A stretch of 32,991 nt of DNA from Pseudomonadota bacterium (lineage in GTDB: Bacteria > Pseudomonadota > Alphaproteobacteria > Rhodospirillales > Magnetospirillaceae). Below are positions 23,040-31,535 of this stretch, in pieces. The DNA lies in the NCBI GenBank assembly GCA_021781575.1, contig JAJXWP010000045.1, positions 1-32,991 on the forward strand, read 5' to 3'. How positions within the stretch are numbered: position 1 is the stretch's first letter; every line of letters starts with the position of its first letter. The translations under genes and the position numbers were made by a program. The notes under the pieces are model-generated. The model was not told where the DNA came from, did not search any database, and saw nothing but the letters and a program-made list of their open reading frames with translations.

Positions 23040-25325
23040 TCATCGAGGTTGTCGTGCCGCCGCCATCTGGGCATCGACCACGGCAAGCGCCGTGATGTTG
23101 ACCAAGCCGCGAACGCTGACCGACTGGGTGACGATATGGGCTGGCTGGGAGACCCCCATGAGCATCGGGCCGACCGACTGCCCCTCGCCCAGCACCTTCA
23201 GCAGGTTGAAGGCGATATTGGCGGCATCCAGGTTGGGCATGATCAGCAGGTTGGCCTCGCCCTTCAGCCGCGAGTCGGGGAACAAGCGGGCGCGGATTTC
23301 CTCGGACAAGGCGCTGTCGCCGTGCATTTCGCCTTCCACCTCGAGGTGCGGCGCCCGCTCCTGAAGGATGGCGGCCGCTTCACGCATCTTGTCCGAGGAC
23401 GGGCTCGGGCGTCCGCCGAAATTGGAATGCGACAGCAGCGCCACTTTCGGTTCGATGCCAAAGCGGCGCACTTCCTCGGCTGCCAGCAGGGTCATTTCGA
23501 CCACCTGTTCGGCGGTCGGATCGTGGGTGACGTAGGTGTCGCACAGGAAATAAGTGCCCTTGCGCAGAATCATCAGATTCATCGCCGACGGCACCCGCAC
23601 GTCCGGGCGCTTGCCGATCACATCAAGAATATGCTGGAGGTGCTTGACGTAGCGCCCGATGACCCCGCAAACCATGGCATGGGCCTCGCCACGGCGGACC
23701 ATGATGGCGGAAATGATCGTGTTGCGGGTGCGCACCAGGGCGCGGGCGGTCTCCGGAGTGACGCCGTTGCGAGCCATCAGGCCGTGATAAGTTTTCCAGT
23801 ATTCCGGGAAGCGCGGATCGCTCTGTGGGTCACAGAGCTCGACGTCAACGCCAAGGCGAATCCGCAGGTCCAGATCGCGGATGCGCTTCTCCACCACATC
23901 CCGCCGGCCGACCAGGATCGGTTTGGCCAAGTGTTCATCGACCACCGTCTGCACGGCGCGCAAAACGCGGCGGCTTTCGCCCTCGGCGTAGACCACCCGC
24001 CGGGGATCCCGGCGGGCGCGGTCGAACAGCGGCTTCATCACCAGGCCGGAACGGAAGACGAAGGCATTGAGCCGTTCGCGGTAGGCCTCGAAATCGGCGA
24101 TCGGCCGTGTCGCCACGCCACTGTCCATGGCCGCCTGCGCCACGGCCGGCGCAATCTTCAGGATCAGCCGGGAATCGAAAGGCTTGGGAATCAGATAGTC
24201 CGGACCGAACGACAGGTGCACATCGCCATACGCCGCCGCCACCCGCTCGTCCCGTTCGGCCAGGGCCAACTCGGCCAGGGCCTTGACCGCGGCCAGCTTC
24301 ATCTCTTCGTTGATAGCCGTGGCACCGACGTCGAGCGCCCCGCGGAAGATGTAGGGGAATACCAGGACATTGTTGACCTGGTTGGGAAAATCCGATCGAC
24401 CGGTGGCGATGATGGCGTCGGGCCGGGCGGCGCGCGCCAGGTCCGGCAGTATCTCCGGCACCGGGTTGGCCAGCGCGAAAATGATCGGCTTGTCGGCCAT
24501 GCGTTCGACCATCTGGGCGGTCAGCACGCCGGGTGCCGACAAGCCGAGGAATACGTCGGCTCCGCTGATCACCTCCGACAAGGTGCGGGCGTTGGTATCC
24601 TGGGCGAAGGGCGCCTTGTATTCGTCCATCAACGCCGTCCGCCCTTTGTAGACCACCCCTTCGATGTCGCAGACGGTGACGTTCTCGCGCTTCATGCCGA
24701 GTGCCAGCAGCAGATTGAGGCAGGCCAACGCGGCAGCACCGGCCCCGGAGGCGACCAGGCGCACCGATTCGATGTCCTTGCCAACGACCCTCAGAGCGTT
24801 AAGCAGCGCGGCGCCGACGATGATCGCGGTGCCGTGCTGGTCGTCGTGCATCACCGGAATGCCCATCCGCTCCTTCAGCCGGCGTTCGACGACGAAACAT
24901 TCGGGAGCCTTGATATCTTCGAGATTGATGCCGCCGAAGGTCGGCTCGAGGGAGGCGATGATGTCGACCAGCTTGTCGGGGTCGCGTTCGTTGACCTCGA
25001 TATCGAATACGTCGATACCAGCGAATTTCTTGAATAGCACCCCCTTGCCTTCCATCACCGGCTTGGCGGCCAGCGGACCGATCGGCCCGAGGCCAAGAAC
25101 GGCGGTTCCATTGGTGATGACGGCGACCAGGTTGCCGCGGCTGGTGACGGAAGCGGCCTCCCGCGGATCGGCTTTGATCACCTCGCACGCCGCGGCCACG
25201 CCCGGCGAATAGGCCAGCGCAAGGTCGCGCTGGTTGGCCAGAGGCTTGGTGGCGTTGACGCTGATCTTACCGGGAGTGGGAAGACGATGATATTCGAGGG
25301 CGGCGTCGCGAAGTTCGTCGGACAT
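23040..25325 (-). CDS. maeB: NADP-type malic enzyme with phosphotransacetylase-like domain
   Basis: A 761-residue MaeB-type enzyme that decarboxylates malate to pyruvate. The malic N-domain opens with [20 protein letters not shown]; the NAD-binding domain contains [14 protein letters not shown] and ALANPVPEI. The C-terminal third (from about 425) is PTA-like and is usually regulatory. ATG 25325 matches family starts, but an in-frame GTG at 25343 forms a GTGA overlap with a short upstream frame and cannot be dismissed. First gene of a four-gene leftward operon. Confidence 0.94.
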   Translation of the reverse strand: MSDELRDAALEYHRLPTPGKISVNATKPLANQRDLALAYSPGVAAACEVIKADPREAASVTSRGNLVAVITNGTAVLGLGPIGPLAAKPVMEGKGVLFKKFAGIDVFDIEVNERDPDKLVDIIASLEPTFGGINLEDIKAPECFVVERRLKERMGIPVMHDDQHGTAIIVGAALLNALRVVGKDIESVRLVASGAGAAALACLNLLLALGMKRENVTVCDIEGVVYKGRTALMDEYKAPFAQDTNARTLSEVISGADVFLGLSAPGVLTAQMVERMADKPIIFALANPVPEILPDLARAARPDAIIATGRSDFPNQVNNVLVFPYIFRGALDVGATAINEEMKLAAVKALAELALAERDERVAAAYGDVHLSFGPDYLIPKPFDSRLILKIAPAVAQAAMDSGVATRPIADFEAYRERLNAFVFRSGLVMKPLFDRARRDPRRVVYAEGESRRVLRAVQTVVDEHLAKPILVGRRDVVEKRIRDLDLRIRLGVDVELCDPQSDPRFPEYWKTYHGLMARNGVTPETARALVRTRNTIISAIMVRRGEAHAMVCGVIGRYVKHLQHILDVIGKRPDVRVPSAMNLMILRKGTYFLCDTYVTHDPTAEQVVEMTLLAAEEVRRFGIEPKVALLSHSNFGGRPSPSSDKMREAAAILQERAPHLEVEGEMHGDSALSEEIRARLFPDSRLKGEANLLIMPNLDAANIAFNLLKVLGEGQSVGPMLMGVSQPAHIVTQSVSVRGLVNITALAVVDAQMAAARQPR

Positions 25326-25339
25326 GGAGAAATATTCTT

Positions 25340-25489
25340 TCACACGTCGAATGCGCGGACTCTCACGGTCCGCTTGGGGGTGGAAATATGCCTATTGACC
25401 GCGGCCGAAGCAAGCGTTTGGACGATTTTTCCCTCGCGCGGCATCCAAATCAGCAAGTCACCCTGGTGCCGCGAAAGTTCCTCTCCCAT
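25340..25489 (-). CDS. Possible 49-residue leader frame before maeB
   Basis: An open frame from ATG 25489, MGEELSRHQGDLLIWMPR onward, ends in TGA that overlaps a GTG in the malic enzyme frame (GTGA). A perfect TATAAT lies just upstream at 25508-25513. There is no clear ribosome binding site and I recognise no family. It could be a coupled leader peptide, a gene remnant, or chance. Confidence 0.25.
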   Translation of the reverse strand: MGEELSRHQGDLLIWMPREGKIVQTLASAAVNRHISTPKRTVRVRAFDV

Positions 25490-25507
25490 CGCCGCCACAA
25501 CGGCGCA

Positions 25508-25513
25508 ATTATA
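25508..25513 (-). promoter_or_regulatory. Candidate -10 box of the maeB operon
   Basis: A perfect TATAAT on the minus strand. No good -35 box is found 16-18 bases upstream, so an activator or extended element would be needed. Confidence 0.35.
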
Positions 25514-25641
25514 TTTCAGACAGCGCGAAGCAGCCCTTCTAATGAGCCTAGATCGCACAACTTCGAGAATACATTCAGTATTACAAAGGCAGCGAAATAC
25601 AAATTTCGCGCAAAGGCAGTATTGCCATGCAACAACTTCAT

Positions 25642-25669
25642 TTTACACATAGATTACATGCGATATAAA
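25642..25669 (+). promoter_or_regulatory. Sigma70-like promoter of degP operon
   Basis: TTTACA at 25642-25647 and TATAAA at 25664-25669 with a 16-base spacer, about 80 bases before the degP start. No envelope-stress sigma-type GGAAC box was seen. Confidence 0.55.
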
Positions 25670-25748
25670 TATTTGTAAGGTGATTGCCGCGGCAGCTGGC
25701 CGCATTATTTCTCCCGATAGTTTCCTCGCTACTTCTGGAGAATAATCA

Positions 25749-27239
25749 ATGGGTAACCATCGCCGCTCGCGGCTGATCGCATTCGGAGCCGCCAGTGTGT
25801 TCGCACTCGCCTCCGCCGCGGCCCCGGCCCTGGCCGAGCCTTCGACCCAGCCGCACTCCGCGGAGCAATCGAACTCCTCGATGCCGCAGAGCTTCGCTCC
25901 ATTGATCAATCGGGTGAAACCAGCGGTCGTCAATATCTCGACGACCGAGCTCGACAGCTCGGCGAACAGGAACCAGCTGCCGCAGTTCGCACCGGGATCG
26001 CCGTTCGAGCAGTTCTTCCACCAGTTCGGCCTCGAGGTGCCGCATCAGACGATGCCAGCCCATCCGCTGACGGCGCTCGGCTCGGGGTTCATCATTGATC
26101 CTTCGGGGATCGTCGTCACCAACAACCACGTCATAAAGAACGGAACCAATATCGAGGTGACGCTGCAGGACGGCACGACCATGAAGGCAAAGGTGATCGG
26201 CCACGACGATCTGACTGATCTCGCCGTTCTCAAAGTCTCGGCGGACCATCCTCTGCCTTACGTCAAGTTCGGCGACAGCGACGACCTGCAGGTCGGTGAC
26301 TGGGTAGTGTCGGTGGGCAATCCCTTCGGGCTGGGCGGAACGGTCACCGCCGGCATCCTCTCGGCTCGTGGTCGCAACATCCACGAAGGCCCCTATGATG
26401 ACTTCCTGCAAATCGATGCCCCGATCAATCAGGGAAACTCGGGTGGGCCGACCTTCGACCGCAACGGCAACGTGGTCGGCATCAATACGGCCATCTTCTC
26501 GCCCAACGGCGGCGGCAGCGTGGGCATCGGCTTCGCCATACCGTCCAACCTGGCCAAACCGGTGGTGGCTGAACTCCAAAAATCGGGAACAGTCGTCCGC
26601 GGATGGCTCGGCGTCGCGGTCGAGGGCATCCGCCCCGACATGGAGGATGCACTGGGCGTGAAGAGCACCAACGGAGCCTTGGTCGCCTCGGTCTCCCCGG
26701 ATGGACCGGCGGCTCAGGCCGGCCTCAAGCCGGGCGACGTAATCACCAAGTTCGGCGACAAGCCGATCCACCGCTTGCGCGACCTGACCTGGGGCGTGGC
26801 AAATACAGCCCCTGGCAAGACGGTCACCGTGAGCTATCTGCGCAACGGGGAAAGCAAAAGCGATTCGGTAACGGTGGGCCGCATGCATCCGCAGCAAAGC
26901 GCTGAAGCGGCCTCGGAGATGGAAGGCGGGCAGCCGCAGGTCGGTCTCGAGATGCAAGCTATTACCCCGCAGACCCGAGAGCAGTATGATCTCCCGAGAA
27001 ACGTCCAGGGTGTTCTGGTGCTCGACGTGGAACAGGGCGGCCCCGCCGATCGTGCCGGCGTCGAAGCCGGCGATGTGATCGAGAAGGTCGACCATCGGGT
27101 GGTCCGCTCGCCCCGCCAAGTCTATGACCAGATCCGCTCGGCCCGTCGGGACGGCAAGAAGTCACTCGCCATGGACATTGAACGCAACGGCCAGGAGCAG
27201 TTCGTCGTGGTCTCACTTCCCAGATCCAACCAGTCCTGA
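25749..27239 (+). CDS. degP: Periplasmic serine protease DegP/HtrA
   Basis: A 496-residue exported protease/chaperone. Signal peptide 1-29 (ending PALA-E). Catalytic triad His127 (TNNHVI), Asp157 (TDLAVL) and Ser231 (QGNSGGP). Two PDZ domains at about 285-370 and 395-480, as in DegP/DegQ rather than DegS. GGAGA stands before the ATG. It is followed after nine bases by an OmpR-type regulator and its kinase, suggesting a self-regulated envelope protein quality unit. Confidence 0.94.
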   Translation: MGNHRRSRLIAFGAASVFALASAAAPALAEPSTQPHSAEQSNSSMPQSFAPLINRVKPAVVNISTTELDSSANRNQLPQFAPGSPFEQFFHQFGLEVPHQTMPAHPLTALGSGFIIDPSGIVVTNNHVIKNGTNIEVTLQDGTTMKAKVIGHDDLTDLAVLKVSADHPLPYVKFGDSDDLQVGDWVVSVGNPFGLGGTVTAGILSARGRNIHEGPYDDFLQIDAPINQGNSGGPTFDRNGNVVGINTAIFSPNGGGSVGIGFAIPSNLAKPVVAELQKSGTVVRGWLGVAVEGIRPDMEDALGVKSTNGALVASVSPDGPAAQAGLKPGDVITKFGDKPIHRLRDLTWGVANTAPGKTVTVSYLRNGESKSDSVTVGRMHPQQSAEAASEMEGGQPQVGLEMQAITPQTREQYDLPRNVQGVLVLDVEQGGPADRAGVEAGDVIEKVDHRVVRSPRQVYDQIRSARRDGKKSLAMDIERNGQEQFVVVSLPRSNQS

Positions 27240-27248
27240 GCGTTGGCC

Positions 27249-27932
27249 ATGCGCGTCCTGGTGATCGAGGATGACCCGGATACGGCGAACTACCTTGCCT
27301 CCGGGCTGAAGGAAGTGGGGCATTCGGTCGACTGCGTGAGCAACGGCAATGACGGCCTTTTGCGGGCCGGCGGTACCGAATATGACGTCATCGTGGTCGA
27401 CCGGATGCTTCCCGGCGTTGACGGTATCCGGGTGGTCAAGACGATGCGGGCGGCGGGCATCGACACGCCGGTCCTGTTCCTGACCACACTGGGCGGCATC
27501 GATGATCGCGTCGCCGGCCTCAATGCCGGCGGCGACGATTACCTGGGAAAGCCTTTCGCCTTCGCTGAACTGGCGGCACGCGTCGCTGCCCTGGGCCGCC
27601 GTCCGCGCGGAGGGAGCGATCATGGGGCCACGACCTTGCGCATCGGCGACCTGGAGATGGACCTGCTGGCCCGATCGGTCCGCCGCGGCGGGCGCGGCAT
27701 CGAGTTGCTGCCCCGGGAGTTTCAGATCCTGGAATATCTGATCCGTAATGCCGGCCAAGTGGTGACCCGCACGATGCTGCTCGAGCACGTCTGGGATTTC
27801 CATTTCGACCCGCAGACCACCCTGGTCGAAACCCATATGAGCCGGCTGCGCGCCAAGGTCGACAAGGACTTCGAGCGCCCCCTGATCCATACGGTCAGGG
27901 GCGCGGGATACTGCGTCCGTGCGCCCGACTGA
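27249..27932 (+). CDS. OmpR-family response regulator
   Basis: A 227-residue regulator. Receiver 1-118: acidic pocket EDD (7-9), Asp51 in VIVVDRMLPG, Thr in FLTT, Lys in LGKPF. Winged-helix domain 128-225 with LPREFQILEYLIRNAGQVVT and the wing VRGAGYCVR. ATG 27249 is preferred to an in-frame TTG six bases upstream. It is nine bases after degP and overlaps the kinase gene by 14 bases, so all three are co-transcribed. Confidence 0.93.
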   Translation: MRVLVIEDDPDTANYLASGLKEVGHSVDCVSNGNDGLLRAGGTEYDVIVVDRMLPGVDGIRVVKTMRAAGIDTPVLFLTTLGGIDDRVAGLNAGGDDYLGKPFAFAELAARVAALGRRPRGGSDHGATTLRIGDLEMDLLARSVRRGGRGIELLPREFQILEYLIRNAGQVVTRTMLLEHVWDFHFDPQTTLVETHMSRLRAKVDKDFERPLIHTVRGAGYCVRAPD

Positions 27933-29280
27933 ACTTATCCGTACGGCAAGCTTCCGGATCGCGCTGTTCTACGCAGCGTTGTTCCTGGCATCGGTGCTGG
28001 TGATTTTCGCCGTCATCTACCTGGCCACGGCCGGCGACATCGCCCGGCAGCTCAGCAGTTCGGTGGAAGAAGATTTGACCGCGCTGAAAGCCGAATACCA
28101 GTTCGGCGGGCTGGACAACGTGGTCGCCGGGATCCTCAGCCGGATGCACGCGACGCAAGGGCGCACCGCCTATTACCTGCTGCAGACGCCCGATGGGCGC
28201 TTGTTGGCGGGCAATGCCGGCCCGCTGCCGCCCAAGGCCGGCTGGACCGATTTCCTTGCCGCCACCAGCGGCGCCCCGGGGGCCAAGGGCCGAGTGATGG
28301 CGAAAGCCGTGGTCCTGCCCGACGGAAGCTATCTTCTCGTCGGCCGCGACGCGACGCGGCTGGACGAACTGGAGCACCGCATCATCCAGGCCTTCCTCTG
28401 GGGTTCCGTGGCCACCCTGATCCTGGCTGGCTTCGGTGCCGTCCTGATGAGCATGGTGTCGTTGCGCCGGGTCGAGGCCATCACTCGGGCGACCGAGGAG
28501 ATCATGTCAGGCAATCTGGCCAGGCGGATTCCCGATGCCGGCGGCCGGGATGAATTCGGCCGCCTGGCCATGCAGGTAAATCTCATGCTGGATCGCATCG
28601 AAGCCCTGATGAACGGCTTGAAGCAGGTATCGAGCGACATCGCGCACGATCTTAAGACGCCGATGACCCGCTTGCGCCACGGCCTTGAGCTGACCCGGCA
28701 CAAGGCCGACTCCGTCGAGGCTTATCAGGCGGCGGTCGACCGTGCCATCGCCGAATGTGACCTCACCCTGCGCAGTTTTGACGCGCTGCTGCGCATCGCC
28801 CAGATCGAGGCCGGCACCCGCCGCTCGGGATTCCGCCCGGTGGATCTGCCGGGCCTCGTCGAAACCATCCTGGAAGCCTACCAGCCGGTTGCCGAGGAGT
28901 CGGGCCACCTGCTGACCGCCGCGGTGGCAGAGGGTACAGTGGTCCGCGGCGACCAGGATCTGCTGACGCAAATGCTGGCCAATCTGGTGGAGAACGCCCT
29001 CAAGCACACGCCCGCCGGGACGCGTATCGCGGTGATGGTGACACCCGACAACGACCGCTGGACCTTGTGTGTCGCCGACAACGGCCCGGGCGTTTCCGCC
29101 GACGAACGGGACAATCTGTTTCAGCGTTTTTACCGCACGGAAGCCGGCCGAGCGGCGCCGGGGAGCGGCCTGGGCTTAAGCCTGGTCGCCGCCGTCGCCC
29201 AGTTACACGACGCGCCGATTGAGATTTCGGACAACGAGCCCGGCCTGAAGATATGCGTCAGCTTCGCCGCCGCAGAATAA
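27919..29280 (+). CDS. Membrane sensor histidine kinase (HAMP, HisKA, HATPase)
   Basis: A 453-residue inner-membrane kinase. TM helices at about 13-35 and 157-180 flank a periplasmic sensor of about 120 residues. HAMP about 181-232. Phospho-His243 in DIAHDLKTPMTRLR. N-box NLVENALKH, then VADNGPGV and GSGLGLSLV are all intact. GTG start at 27919 inside the regulator gene. It should phosphorylate the adjacent regulator; the link to degP suggests envelope stress as the signal. Confidence 0.92.
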   Translation: MRPTELIRTASFRIALFYAALFLASVLVIFAVIYLATAGDIARQLSSSVEEDLTALKAEYQFGGLDNVVAGILSRMHATQGRTAYYLLQTPDGRLLAGNAGPLPPKAGWTDFLAATSGAPGAKGRVMAKAVVLPDGSYLLVGRDATRLDELEHRIIQAFLWGSVATLILAGFGAVLMSMVSLRRVEAITRATEEIMSGNLARRIPDAGGRDEFGRLAMQVNLMLDRIEALMNGLKQVSSDIAHDLKTPMTRLRHGLELTRHKADSVEAYQAAVDRAIAECDLTLRSFDALLRIAQIEAGTRRSGFRPVDLPGLVETILEAYQPVAEESGHLLTAAVAEGTVVRGDQDLLTQMLANLVENALKHTPAGTRIAVMVTPDNDRWTLCVADNGPGVSADERDNLFQRFYRTEAGRAAPGSGLGLSLVAAVAQLHDAPIEISDNEPGLKICVSFAAAE

Positions 29281-29319
29281 AAAAAAGGCCCACGCACCGA
29301 ACGGCGTAGGCCCTTTTTT
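29281..29319. terminator. Bidirectional terminator, kinase gene and tRNA-Leu
   Basis: An A-run at 29281-29286 and a T-run at 29314-29319 flank a GGCCcACGC / GCGTaGGCC stem with an eight-base loop. It can terminate the rightward kinase transcript and the leftward tRNA transcript. Confidence 0.8.
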
Positions 29320-29322
29320 ATT

Positions 29323-29407
29323 TGGTGCGGTCGAGAAGACTCGAACTTCCACGGGTTGCCCCACAGCGACCTCAACGCTGCGCGTCTACCAGTTCCGCCA
29401 CGACCGC
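29323..29407 (-). tRNA. tRNA-Leu (anticodon GAG)
   Basis: Acceptor arms GCGGTCG and CGACCGC pair fully, with A73 and an encoded CCA. The anticodon loop TTGAGGT gives GAG, reading CUC and CUU. A long variable arm (GGGGCAACCC) marks a class II leucine tRNA. The T loop TTCGAGT is standard. Length 85 with CCA. Confidence 0.95.
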
Positions 29408-29443
29408 ATTGTCTGCCCGGCCTGAATGCCGGTAAGGTGGGCC

Positions 29444-29472
29444 TCAATAGCAAAACCCGAGGCCAGGTTCAA
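29444..29472 (-). promoter_or_regulatory. Candidate tRNA-Leu promoter
   Basis: On the minus strand, TTGAAC (29472-29467) and TATTGA (29449-29444), spacer 17, about 37 bases before the mature tRNA. It lies just before the lipB start, so the two genes' upstream regions interlock. Confidence 0.5.
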
Positions 29473-29477
29473 GGGCT

Positions 29478-30122
29478 GTGTTGGAAAACCTCGTCGAATG
29501 GCGCACCGCCGACAGGCCGGTTGATTATCCGTCGGCCGTATCGTTCATGGAAGAGCGGGTCGCCGCCATCCGCGCCGGACGGGCGCCGGAAACAGTGTGG
29601 CTGCTCGAGCATCCCCCTCTTTACACCGCGGGAACGTCCGCCGATCCGCACGATCTGCTCGACCCCGGACGCTTTCCGGTCTACGAGGCCGGCCGTGGCG
29701 GCCAATACACCTATCATGGGCCCGGCCAGCGGGTCGCCTATGTCATGCTCGACCTGAAACGGCGAGGCCCAGATGTCCGGCGCTTCGTCCATGCCTTGGA
29801 GGAATGGTTGATTCGCACTCTGGCCTGTTTCGGCGTCAGGGGCGAACGGCGCGAGGGGCGGGTCGGCATCTGGGTCGACCGCGGCGCCGGCCGGGAAGAC
29901 AAGATCGCCGCCATCGGCATCCGCATCCGCCATTGGGTCAGCTTCCACGGCGTAGCGCTGAACGTCGACCCGGATCTCTCCCATTTTGACGGCATCGTAC
30001 CCTGCGGCATCCGCCGGTACGGCGTCACTTCGCTTTGGGCGCTCGGCCACACGCCCACCATGGATGAGGTCGACATAGCCCTTAAGGCGGAGTTCCAAGC
30101 CGTTTTTGCCAACTGTCGCTAA
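29478..30122 (+). CDS. lipB: Octanoyl-[ACP]:protein octanoyltransferase
   Basis: A 214-residue LipB that moves octanoyl groups from ACP to lipoyl domains. [18 protein letters not shown] (73-90), Lys142 in [10 protein letters not shown] and the catalytic Cys176 in GIVPCGI are intact. The start is GTG 29478 or TTG 29481; AAGGG at 29471 favours the TTG by spacing. lipA is not nearby. Its upstream region overlaps the tRNA promoter. Confidence 0.93.
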   Translation: MLENLVEWRTADRPVDYPSAVSFMEERVAAIRAGRAPETVWLLEHPPLYTAGTSADPHDLLDPGRFPVYEAGRGGQYTYHGPGQRVAYVMLDLKRRGPDVRRFVHALEEWLIRTLACFGVRGERREGRVGIWVDRGAGREDKIAAIGIRIRHWVSFHGVALNVDPDLSHFDGIVPCGIRRYGVTSLWALGHTPTMDEVDIALKAEFQAVFANCR

Positions 30123-30265
30123 ATCGTCATTTCCCTTCCTACCTCCTCGGCATAAATCCCTAATATCTCTATTGCGTCTCAGCCTAGCCCCTCTGTGCTG
30201 CGGCGACATCCCCGACGGTCATGAGATAATTCTCTTCCTGACAAGAGCGAGCAAATGGGCAGAGC

Positions 30266-31156
30266 ATGGTGCCACCGGGGACGCCGCCACCTCCCGAGGT
30301 GACGGAAGAGGCTTTGCATATTCTCGAGGAAGCCTCGGCCGATCATTTGGAATGGCTGAAGCGCATCCACTGCACGCTTCTGTTCCGCGGGGACGAACGG
30401 CAGATGGGCGGTCAGTGCCCGGCTGTCGAGAATGGCTTGGCGGCCAAGGTCAGCGACCTGTTCGGCGAGCGGCATGCCGCCTTCCAGCGATATATGCAAA
30501 CCCGCCAGAGAATGGAAGCCATCGGGCGGCGGCTGACCGAGCGGGCGCGCAAGGGCGAGAGGCTCGATCCGGAAGCCTACATGGAATTCATGACCGCGGT
30601 GGAAAGCTACCACAGCGAAGGCCGGCGCCTGGAGTTGCTGCTTCACCAAGCGCTGGCGGAAACCGACCCGCTGACCGGCCTGTTGAATCGCCGCGGCATG
30701 ATGCGGGATTTGCGCCGCGAATGGGTGCGGGCGACGCGCAACGGCGATCCCTGTTGTATCGCGCTGGCCGACCTCGACCACTTCAAGGAGATCAACGACG
30801 GCCACGGGCATCTGGTGGGAGATCAGGTTCTGGCCACCGCCGCCCGCTTCTTCGTGCGACGCCTGCGTCCCTATGACATGGTTTACCGGTTCGGCGGCGA
30901 GGAATTCCTGTTCTGCCTTCCCCATGCCGACCTGCCGACGGCGAGACGGGTACTTGACCGGTTACGGTTGCTGATGGCCCGCCTGCCTATGCGCACCACC
31001 ACGGGACACCGGATTACCGTGACGATCTCCATCGGTATCGCCGAGTTGACGCCGCAAGTTCCCCCGGAGACGGCGGTGGCGCGCGCCGACAACGCCCTTT
31101 ACCTGGCCAAGGGCGGGGGACGTAACCGCGTGTGCATTGCCGGAGAGGCGGCGTAA
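30266..31156 (+). CDS. Diguanylate cyclase with CZB-like N-domain
   Basis: A 296-residue soluble enzyme expected to make c-di-GMP. Residues 20-95 align by eye with the zinc-binding CZB domain of E. coli DgcZ: ADHLEWL matches its first His (H27) and Cys51 matches its Cys, but the two later His correspond to Arg80 and Glu84. The GGDEF domain is complete: DPLTGLLNRRG, DLDHFKEIND, inhibitory RPYD (201-204) and GGEEF (210-214). The enzyme is thus probably active and feedback-inhibited, with altered metal sensing. Monocistronic; a hairpin repeat follows. Confidence 0.88.
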   Translation: MVPPGTPPPPEVTEEALHILEEASADHLEWLKRIHCTLLFRGDERQMGGQCPAVENGLAAKVSDLFGERHAAFQRYMQTRQRMEAIGRRLTERARKGERLDPEAYMEFMTAVESYHSEGRRLELLLHQALAETDPLTGLLNRRGMMRDLRREWVRATRNGDPCCIALADLDHFKEINDGHGHLVGDQVLATAARFFVRRLRPYDMVYRFGGEEFLFCLPHADLPTARRVLDRLRLLMARLPMRTTTGHRITVTISIGIAELTPQVPPETAVARADNALYLAKGGGRNRVCIAGEAA

Positions 31157-31164
31157 CCGGGGGA

Positions 31165-31226
31165 CCCGCCCGGCGAGGGACGAAACCCACGCAGTGCACT
31201 GGACCATTTGGATGGTTCAGTGCGCT
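31165..31226. repeat. Box plus hairpin intergenic element, copy C
   Basis: The box CCCGCCCGGCGAGGGAC (31165-31181) is identical to copy A. It is followed by AGTGCACTGGACCAT (31193-31207), loop TTGG, ATGGTTCAGTGCGCT (31212-31226); the stem keeps pairing through two G-T pairs. It again sits between convergent genes and touches the acylphosphatase stop codon. Confidence 0.8.
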
Positions 31227-31521
31227 ACGCCGTCGGCAAATGACGGAACCCGACTTGGTCGGGTGGCGGGAAGGGTTCCGCCCGCACTGTCCTGACCAGT
31301 GCGGCCGGCGGACCGCCGTGGCAAGCAGCGACCATTTCGTCCACCTTGTCCCTTAGCCCGCTGAACAACGCCTCGACCGTTCCGTCGGAGCGGTTCCGCA
31401 CCCAGCCGTCAAGACCGCGCAGCCGCGCCTGCTCTACGGTCCAGCCGCGAAACCATACTCCCTGCACGCGCCCTTCGATGCGCACCAGCAGTGAGATCCT
31501 ATCCGCACCCGCGGCGGTCAT
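31225..31521 (-). CDS. acyP: Acylphosphatase
   Basis: A 98-residue enzyme that hydrolyses acyl phosphates. The phosphate loop GRVQGVWFRGW holds the catalytic Arg25; Asn43 is in WVRNRSDGTVE. The fold length matches the family (about 90). It starts 14 bases after the pccA stop in the same direction, so it is the downstream gene of that operon. GCGGGAG acts as ribosome binding site. Confidence 0.93.
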   Translation of the reverse strand: MTAAGADRISLLVRIEGRVQGVWFRGWTVEQARLRGLDGWVRNRSDGTVEALFSGLRDKVDEMVAACHGGPPAALVRTVRAEPFPPPDQVGFRHLPTA

Positions 31522-31535
31522 CGGCTCCCGCTTGC

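Larger units (their letters stand above)
25344..25748. other. AT-richer divergent promoter region, maeB and degP
   Basis: A 405-base spacer, clearly richer in A and T than the rest of the window, especially 25500-25680. It holds a TATAAT facing maeB, a good sigma70 match facing degP, and a possible short frame. Nothing else is supported. Confidence 0.6.

Noticed and set aside
22995-25037. A 680-codon open frame on the plus strand opposite maeB
   Set aside because: It mirrors a well-recognised gene, has low-complexity His/Gln/Arg-rich sequence without family features, and is explained by high GC at third codon positions.
25746-27119. A 457-codon open frame opposite degP
   Set aside because: Antisense shadow of degP, which has intact catalytic motifs, signal peptide and ribosome binding site.
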